Shown one piece after another: positions 32,640 through 36,691 of a stretch of DNA of 36,691 bases. The notes under the pieces were generated by a model. That model had not been told where the DNA came from. It did no database searches and saw only the letters and a list, made by a program, of their open reading frames with translations. Numbering within the stretch: the first letter of the stretch is position 1; every line of letters starts with the position of its first letter. The translations under genes were made by a program, and so were the position numbers. Source of the stretch: Alphaproteobacteria bacterium (GTDB lineage: Bacteria > Pseudomonadota > Alphaproteobacteria > Rhizobiales > Beijerinckiaceae); NCBI GenBank assembly GCA_021325385.1, contig JAJPHH010000111.1:1-36691 (forward strand), read 5' to 3'.

Positions 32640-34127
32640 TCACCGGAAGGGCGGCTCGTCGAAGCTCCGGAGCTTGCGCGAATGTAGCGTCGCCTTCTGG
32701 CCGCGCAGGAGGTCCAAAGCCGCGAGCCCGATCTGCAAATGCTCGCCGACGGCGCGCTCGTAGAAGGCGTTGGCTGCGCCGGGCAGCTTGATCTCGCCAT
32801 GCAGCGGCTTGTCGGAGACGCAGAGCAGCGTCCCATAGGGCACGCGCATGCGAAAGCCCTGGGTGGCGAGGGTCGCCGATTCCATATCGACGGCAATCGC
32901 GCGCGACAGGTTGATGCGCCGGCGCTCCTGCGCCCAGCGCAGCTCCCAATTGCGATCGTCATTGGTGACCACCGTGCCGGTGCGCAAGCGGCGTTTCAGC
33001 GCCGCGCCGCGATCGCCGGTGACGAGCGCGACGGCCTCTTGCAAGGCGACCTGAATTTCGGCGAGCGCCGGAATCGGCATGTCGAGCGGCACGGCGTCGT
33101 CGAGAATGTGATCCTGGCGCAAATAAGCATGCGCCAACACGTAGTCGCCGATGAGCTGCGATTGGCGCAGGCCGGCGCAATGGCCGACCATCAGCCAGCA
33201 ATGCGGGCGCAGCACGGCGATGTGATCGGTGATCGTCTTGGCGTTGGCCGGACCAACGCCGATATTGACCAGGCTGACGCCGTGTCCGTCGGACCGCACG
33301 ACGTGATAGCCCGGCATCTGAAAGCGATGCCACACGATGCCGGCGATCCGCGCCTCGATCTCCGCGGCGGTGAGCCGGGAGTCGAGGACGACATTGCCGG
33401 GCAGGACGAGCTTCTCGACGCCTTCGCCCTTTTGCAACTGCTCGACGCCCCAACGGACGAACTGATCGACATAGCGGTGATAGTTGGTGAGCAGCACCCA
33501 GGGCTGCATCGCGCGCCAATCCGAGCCGGTATAATGGACGAGGCGGCGCAACGAATAATCGACGCGCGGCGCGTCGAACAGCGCCAGCGGTCGTTCGGCG
33601 CCCGGCTGGAAATCGAAAAATCCGTCGGCGATTTCATCGCCGATCGTCGCCAGCGTCGGCGTCGGGAAGAAGCGGGCGAGCTCCGAGGCGGTGGCGCCGC
33701 CGCGGCCGAGCTCGTCGCCGCTTTCGAACACATAAGGGTACGGTATCTCGTGCTCGCCGACGCCGACTTCGATCGTCGCGCCGAATTCCTCGACGAGCGG
33801 CGCCAGTTGCTCGATCAGATAAGCGCGGAACTCCTCCGGATGGGTGACGGTCGTGGCATAGGTTCCGGGCTCGCTGAATTTCGCGAAAGCGCGCGGGCTG
33901 GACGGCGGCACGCCTTCGGGATCGTAGGTCACGCGCAATTTCGGATAGCGAAACTTCGCGCGCGCCTCCGCCGTCGGCGGGACATTGTCCTCGAGGAATC
34001 GCTCGACCGCGCCGCGCAGAGCGTCCTCGGCTTGCCCATAGAGCCGCGCGAGGCGGTCAATCGCGTCGGCCGGCGAAGACGCTTTCTCGAAGGGCTTCGC
34101 CGAGCCGCCGTGAGATGAGCGTTGCAC
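32640..34127 (-). CDS. amn: AMP nucleosidase
   Basis: 495 residues, GTG start at 34127 with AAGGA nine bases upstream on the minus strand. It hydrolyses AMP to adenine and ribose 5-phosphate, balancing adenylate pools. The N-terminal regulatory region includes YPKLRVTYDPEGVPPSSPRA and YATTVTHPEEFRAYLIEQL. The catalytic nucleoside-phosphorylase-like domain shows VSLVNIGVGPANAKTITDHI, HCWLMVGHCAGLRQSQLIGD, and AIAVDMESATLATQGFRMRV with the purine-binding Glu and Met. Family length is ~480-500. It converges with the DUF6101 gene and lies 19 bp after ridA, so the minus-strand genes 32640-35041 may be one unit. Confidence 0.96.
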   Translation of the reverse strand: MQRSSHGGSAKPFEKASSPADAIDRLARLYGQAEDALRGAVERFLEDNVPPTAEARAKFRYPKLRVTYDPEGVPPSSPRAFAKFSEPGTYATTVTHPEEFRAYLIEQLAPLVEEFGATIEVGVGEHEIPYPYVFESGDELGRGGATASELARFFPTPTLATIGDEIADGFFDFQPGAERPLALFDAPRVDYSLRRLVHYTGSDWRAMQPWVLLTNYHRYVDQFVRWGVEQLQKGEGVEKLVLPGNVVLDSRLTAAEIEARIAGIVWHRFQMPGYHVVRSDGHGVSLVNIGVGPANAKTITDHIAVLRPHCWLMVGHCAGLRQSQLIGDYVLAHAYLRQDHILDDAVPLDMPIPALAEIQVALQEAVALVTGDRGAALKRRLRTGTVVTNDDRNWELRWAQERRRINLSRAIAVDMESATLATQGFRMRVPYGTLLCVSDKPLHGEIKLPGAANAFYERAVGEHLQIGLAALDLLRGQKATLHSRKLRSFDEPPFR

Positions 34128-34146
34128 GAGCGGTCCTTCCTCTGAG

Positions 34147-34497
34147 CTAGCGCGCCGCGACGCAGGCGATCTCGACGGCGTATTGCGGCGCGGCGAGCTT
34201 GGCTTCGACGGTCGCTCGGGCCGGCGTATGGCCCTGCGCCACCCAGGCGTCCCAGACCGCGTTCATCTCGGCGAAGGTCTTGATGTCGACGAGCCAGACA
34301 TTGGCGGAGATGAGCTTGGTCTTGTCGCTGCCGGCCTTGGCGAGGATCTCGTCAATGATGCCGAGTATCTCCTTGGTCTGGTCGCCGACGCTCTTGCCCG
34401 CGGCTTTGTCGGCGACCGTGCCGGAGACGAAAACCGTGTCGCCATGGACCACCGCCTGCGACATGCGCGGCCCGACGCCGATGCGATTGATGCTCAT
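34147..34497 (-). CDS. RidA-family protein (YjgF/YER057c/UK114)
   Basis: 116 residues from ATG 34497, with AGGA eight bases upstream; the frame opens to 34584 but the extra residues are not RidA-like. The domain shows RMSQAVVHGDTVFVSGTVAD, TKEILGIIDEILAKAGSDKT, KLISANVWLVDIKTF and ATVEAKLAAPQYAVEI. RidA proteins hydrolyse reactive enamine/imine intermediates from PLP enzymes; not all subgroups share the activity. Arg97 in the ARATVEAKL stretch is the catalytic-type Arg. It sits between DUF1993 and amn on the same strand. Confidence 0.9.
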   Translation of the reverse strand: MSINRIGVGPRMSQAVVHGDTVFVSGTVADKAAGKSVGDQTKEILGIIDEILAKAGSDKTKLISANVWLVDIKTFAEMNAVWDAWVAQGHTPARATVEAKLAAPQYAVEIACVAAR

Positions 34498-34522
34498 GAT
34501 GGTTCCTAACGCTCCATTGAGT

Positions 34523-35041
34523 TCAGGCCGGCGAAATTCCCGGCGGAACGCCGACGAAGTCGCGCTTGCCGATCTCGACGCCATTATGGCGCAAAATGCC
34601 GTAGGCGGTCGTCACATGAAAATAGAAATTCGGCAAGGCGAGGTGAAAGGCGTAGTTCGAACCTTTCATCTTCATCTTGTCGTTGCGCATCGGAAAGACC
34701 ACGATCCGCTCGGCGCCGGCTTCGACGTCTTGCCGGTTCAGCGAGCGCAGATAATCCAGCGTCTTGGCGATGCGCGCCTTCAGTTCGTCGAAGGTCGTCT
34801 CGTTGTCTTCGAACTTGGGCGGCTCGATTCCGGCCAGCCGTGCGCCGGCGTTCTTGGCCCAGTCGCAGGCGGCCTGGACTTGTCGCGCGAAGTGAAACAT
34901 GTCCGGTCGCAGCCGCGCCGACGTCAACGCGGCGGGGTCGATCTTGCGGGCTTCGGCATGGGCTTTGGCCTTGTCGATGATCGCCGACAAAGAGGTCAAA
35001 AGTTGCTCGAAAACAGGGACGGTGGCGTCGTGAATCGACAT
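34523..35041 (-). CDS. DUF1993-family protein
   Basis: 172 residues beginning MSIHDATVPVFEQLLTSLSA. The family sequences ARLRPDMFHFARQVQAACDW, DELKARIAKTLDYLRSLN and NFYFHVTTAYGILRHNGVEI match DUF1993, which adopts a DinB-like helical fold. The His residues in the last segment and in FHFARQ may bind metal. The function is unknown. The stop lies 25 bp before the RidA start, so the two are likely co-transcribed. Confidence 0.88.
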   Translation of the reverse strand: MSIHDATVPVFEQLLTSLSAIIDKAKAHAEARKIDPAALTSARLRPDMFHFARQVQAACDWAKNAGARLAGIEPPKFEDNETTFDELKARIAKTLDYLRSLNRQDVEAGAERIVVFPMRNDKMKMKGSNYAFHLALPNFYFHVTTAYGILRHNGVEIGKRDFVGVPPGISPA

Positions 35042-35406
35042 CGGGGCGTCTGCCTCTGATGAGTTCGGCCGGGCGAGGCCGATTGATGGGCACCTTGCAC
35101 GGAATGGGCGTTAGGTTCAATGGTCCGGCGCCGCCCCGAGCTGCGCCGACGCCGGGAGCCGTATCGGCCCGGGCGCGTCAAGCGCCCATAGCCTGACGCG
35201 GGGCGGCAAGCACGATCCGGCTTGGCGTGCGACCCGAAGCGTTTAGCCTTTGGCGGCGAACGCGGCTCAGGCGCGGCGCTCGGGATTGGCCGCCAACCGC
35301 GATCCTTGCGTTGGACGGTCGCGGGCGCATAATCGCGCCGAAACGTTTCCCCGGCGCAAGGTACGCGCGCGTTCCATTCTAATTAGCTACAGCGCGAGAG
35401 GAAACT
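35042..35406. other. Divergent intergenic region between DUF1993 and the proline racemase family gene
   Basis: 365 bp with no convincing gene. TTGCGT (35306-35311), an 18-bp spacer and TAATCG (35330-35335) form a possible plus-strand promoter about 70 bp before the racemase ATG. A short AT-rich patch, CTAATTAGCTA (around 35379-35390), lies just before the start. Nothing else is recognised. Confidence 0.4.
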
Positions 35407-36444
35407 ATGCGCTCTTCCAAGCTCATCCATATCGTCGGATGCCACGCCGAGGGCGAAGTCGGCGACGTGATCGTCGGCGGCGTGGCGCCGCCGCCCGGCG
35501 AGACGATCTGGGAGCAGTCGCGCTTCGTCGCCCGCGATCAGACGTTGCGCAATTTTTTGCTCAACGAGCCGCGCGGCGGCGTCTTCCGGCATTTCAATCT
35601 GCTCGTGCCGCCGAAACATCCCAAAGCCCAGATGGGCTGGATCATCATGGAGCCGGCTGACACGCCGCCCATGTCCGGCTCCAATTCGATCTGCGTCGCG
35701 ACCGTGCTGCTCGAGACCGGAATCATCCCGATGCAGGAGCCGGAGACGCGGCTGATTCTGGAGCCGCCAGGCGGCCTGATCGAGGTCGTCGCCGCCTGCA
35801 AGGACGGCAAGGCCGAGCGGATCAGCGTGCGCAACGTGCCGTCTTTCGCCGACCGGCTCGACGCGCCGCTCGAAGTCGAAGGGCTCGGCGCTTTGACGGT
35901 CGACGTCGCTTATGGCGGCGACAGTTTCGTCATCGTCGACGCGCACGCGCTCGGCTTCAGAATCGCGCCGGACGAAGCGCGCGACCTCGCCGAGCTGGGC
36001 GTGAAGATCACCCAGGCGGCGAACGAGCAACTGGGCTTCCGCCATCCAGAGAACGCCGAGTGGGATCACATCTCCTTCTGCCAATTCGCCGCGCCGGTCG
36101 TGAAGGAGAACGGCGCTCTGACGGGGCTCAACGCGGTGGCGATCCGGCCAGGTAAGATCGATCGCTCGCCGACCGGCACCGGTTGTTCGGCGCGCATGGC
36201 CGTGCTTCGCGCGAAAGGCCAATTGCAAATCGGCGAGCGGTTCATCGGCAAGTCGATCATCGGATCGACCTTCGATTGCCGCATCGACCGCGAGCTGACG
36301 ATCGCAGGCAAGCGGGGCGTCAGTCCCATCATTTCGGGCTGCGCCTGGATCACGGGCGTCTATCAGCACATGCTCGATCCGAGCGATCCGTACCCTTCAG
36401 GCTATCGCCTTGCCGATACCTGGCCGGGAGCGGGGCGGGAGTAG
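35407..36444 (+). CDS. Proline racemase family enzyme, Ser/Cys active-site type (hydroxyproline epimerase or dehydratase)
   Basis: 345 residues, ATG 35407 preceded by GAGAGGAAACT. In this family two catalytic residues face each other: proline racemases and 4-hydroxyproline epimerases carry Cys/Cys. Here the first site is Ser90 in [19 protein letters not shown] and the second is Cys260 in [13 protein letters not shown]. The Ser/Cys variant is known from members acting as trans-3-hydroxy-L-proline dehydratases and/or hydroxyproline 2-epimerases, so plain proline racemisation is unlikely. The opening [18 protein letters not shown] and [11 protein letters not shown] are also family hallmarks. It is monocistronic here; no catabolic partner genes are near. 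Confidence 0.9.
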   Translation: MRSSKLIHIVGCHAEGEVGDVIVGGVAPPPGETIWEQSRFVARDQTLRNFLLNEPRGGVFRHFNLLVPPKHPKAQMGWIIMEPADTPPMSGSNSICVATVLLETGIIPMQEPETRLILEPPGGLIEVVAACKDGKAERISVRNVPSFADRLDAPLEVEGLGALTVDVAYGGDSFVIVDAHALGFRIAPDEARDLAELGVKITQAANEQLGFRHPENAEWDHISFCQFAAPVVKENGALTGLNAVAIRPGKIDRSPTGTGCSARMAVLRAKGQLQIGERFIGKSIIGSTFDCRIDRELTIAGKRGVSPIISGCAWITGVYQHMLDPSDPYPSGYRLADTWPGAGRE

Positions 36445-36461
36445 GGCGAGGCGCTTGCCGA

Positions 36462-36480
36462 GTCATTCCGCGGAATCCAG
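36462..36480. repeat. Short REP-like palindrome after the racemase gene
   Basis: GTCATTCCGCGGAATCCAG contains the 12-bp palindrome ATTCCGCGGAAT and resembles a shortened form of the GTCATTCCCGC...GGAATCCAG family seen elsewhere. It starts 18 bp after the stop codon. Confidence 0.6.
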
Positions 36481-36509
36481 CCCTGAGGTAGATTAACTAA
36501 GAGGCGCGT

Positions 36510-36627
36510 GTCATTCCCGCGCAAGCGCTGCCATCGAGGCGGGCGCGCCTCAAGGCCGAGCCGGCTTCGCCGGTCGCTCCGCTCCGCTTCGCGAGCCTTG
36601 ACCCGCGCCCGCCTCGATGGCTTTTTT
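36510..36627. repeat. Truncated REP half-site joined to a large inverted repeat ending in a T-run
   Basis: GTCATTCCCGCGCAAGCG (36510-36527) is the left half of the REP family but then changes to a different sequence. Immediately after, GCCATCGAGGCGGGCGCG and eight further bases (36530-36556) pair with 36595-36621 with two mismatches in 27 positions, around a 38-bp centre. TTTTTT (36622-36627) follows, so it could act as a strong plus-strand terminator for the racemase gene. It may equally be an inserted palindromic element that interrupted the REP. Confidence 0.7.
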
Positions 36628-36631
36628 GCAA

Positions 36632-36691
36632 CCAAGACGTTTTGCTGACCGAAACGGCCGAACGGCCGGTTTCGGCAGCAAAACGTCTTGG
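36632..36691. repeat. 60-bp near-perfect palindrome at the right window edge
   Basis: CCAAGACGTTTTGCTG (36632-36647) and CAGCAAAACGTCTTGG (36676-36691) pair over 16 bp. Inside, CCGAAAC (36649-36655) pairs with GTTTCGG (36669-36675), with one extra A at 36648, and GGCC pairs with GGCC around GAAC. The window ends at the last base, so the outer boundary is not visible. Confidence 0.85.

Noticed and set aside
1-36691. tRNA, rRNA, CRISPR arrays, prophage or secretion-system clusters
   Set aside because: Searched by eye on both strands; no cloverleaf-like gene, regularly spaced direct repeats, integrase or structural phage gene seen.

Overview
The window comes from a high-GC alphaproteobacterium, most likely Hyphomicrobiales (Rhizobiales). 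This rests on recognised gene families and local order: rplU-rpmA-GNAT-obgE-proB, hisE-coaA, ubiK-YbjN-proC, a DUF6101 protein, PsiF repeats, and frequent short palindromes built on CATTCCCGCGCAAGCGGGAATCCAG-like sequence. A methylotroph-type family such as Beijerinckiaceae or Methylocystaceae is possible, but no marker in the window proves it. Almost all of the window is chromosomal housekeeping sequence with small accessory inserts. I see no tRNA, rRNA, CRISPR array, transposase, phage module or replication origin.

Layout. 1-3963 (minus strand): a tetR-adaptor-RND efflux operon with a well-formed promoter; the pump runs off the left edge. 4101-4478: two small convergent genes. 4621-6606 (minus): an Ala/Pro-rich membrane-anchored LysM protein with an internal 105-bp triplicate. 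6720-9663 (plus): rplU, rpmA, a GNAT acetyltransferase and obgE. 9873-10895 (minus): a metzincin-like zinc protease and a 63-codon ORF, lying between obgE and proB. 10926-15264 (plus): proB, a Sel1-repeat remnant, a Mug-type uracil-DNA glycosylase and a glycogen-debranching-type enzyme. 15334-20092 (minus): priA, a TraB/GumN protein, coaA and hisE. 20319-22701 (minus): YbaK deacylase, a pRiA4b ORF-3-like protein and a two-TM family 2 glycosyltransferase. 22859-26247 (plus): a GT-C-like membrane protein, then a cupredoxin-FTR1 iron transport pair. 26251-27274 (minus): an anchored small protein and a PsiF protein. 27480-32503 (plus): an SDR, ubiK, YbjN protein, proC, a lone Flp pilin, a TetR/COQ9-like protein and a DUF6101 protein. 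32640-35041 (minus): amn, RidA and DUF1993. 35407-36444 (plus): a Ser/Cys-type proline racemase family enzyme. 36462-36691: a cluster of strong inverted repeats.

How the genes work together. Proline metabolism appears three times (proB, proC, and the hydroxyproline/proline racemase family enzyme) at scattered loci. The efflux operon looks self-contained and autoregulated. The cupredoxin-FTR1 pair is a reduced version of FtrABCD-type iron uptake. The remaining loci are ordinary translation, GTPase, replication restart and cofactor genes.

The least explained parts are the metzincin-like gene with its small upstream ORF, the rplU leader (a consensus-like promoter firing straight into a terminator-like hairpin whose 3' arm is repeated downstream), and the large palindromes at the right edge. 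I found no convincing multi-gene novel system. All operon, regulatory and transfer statements are inferences from sequence alone.
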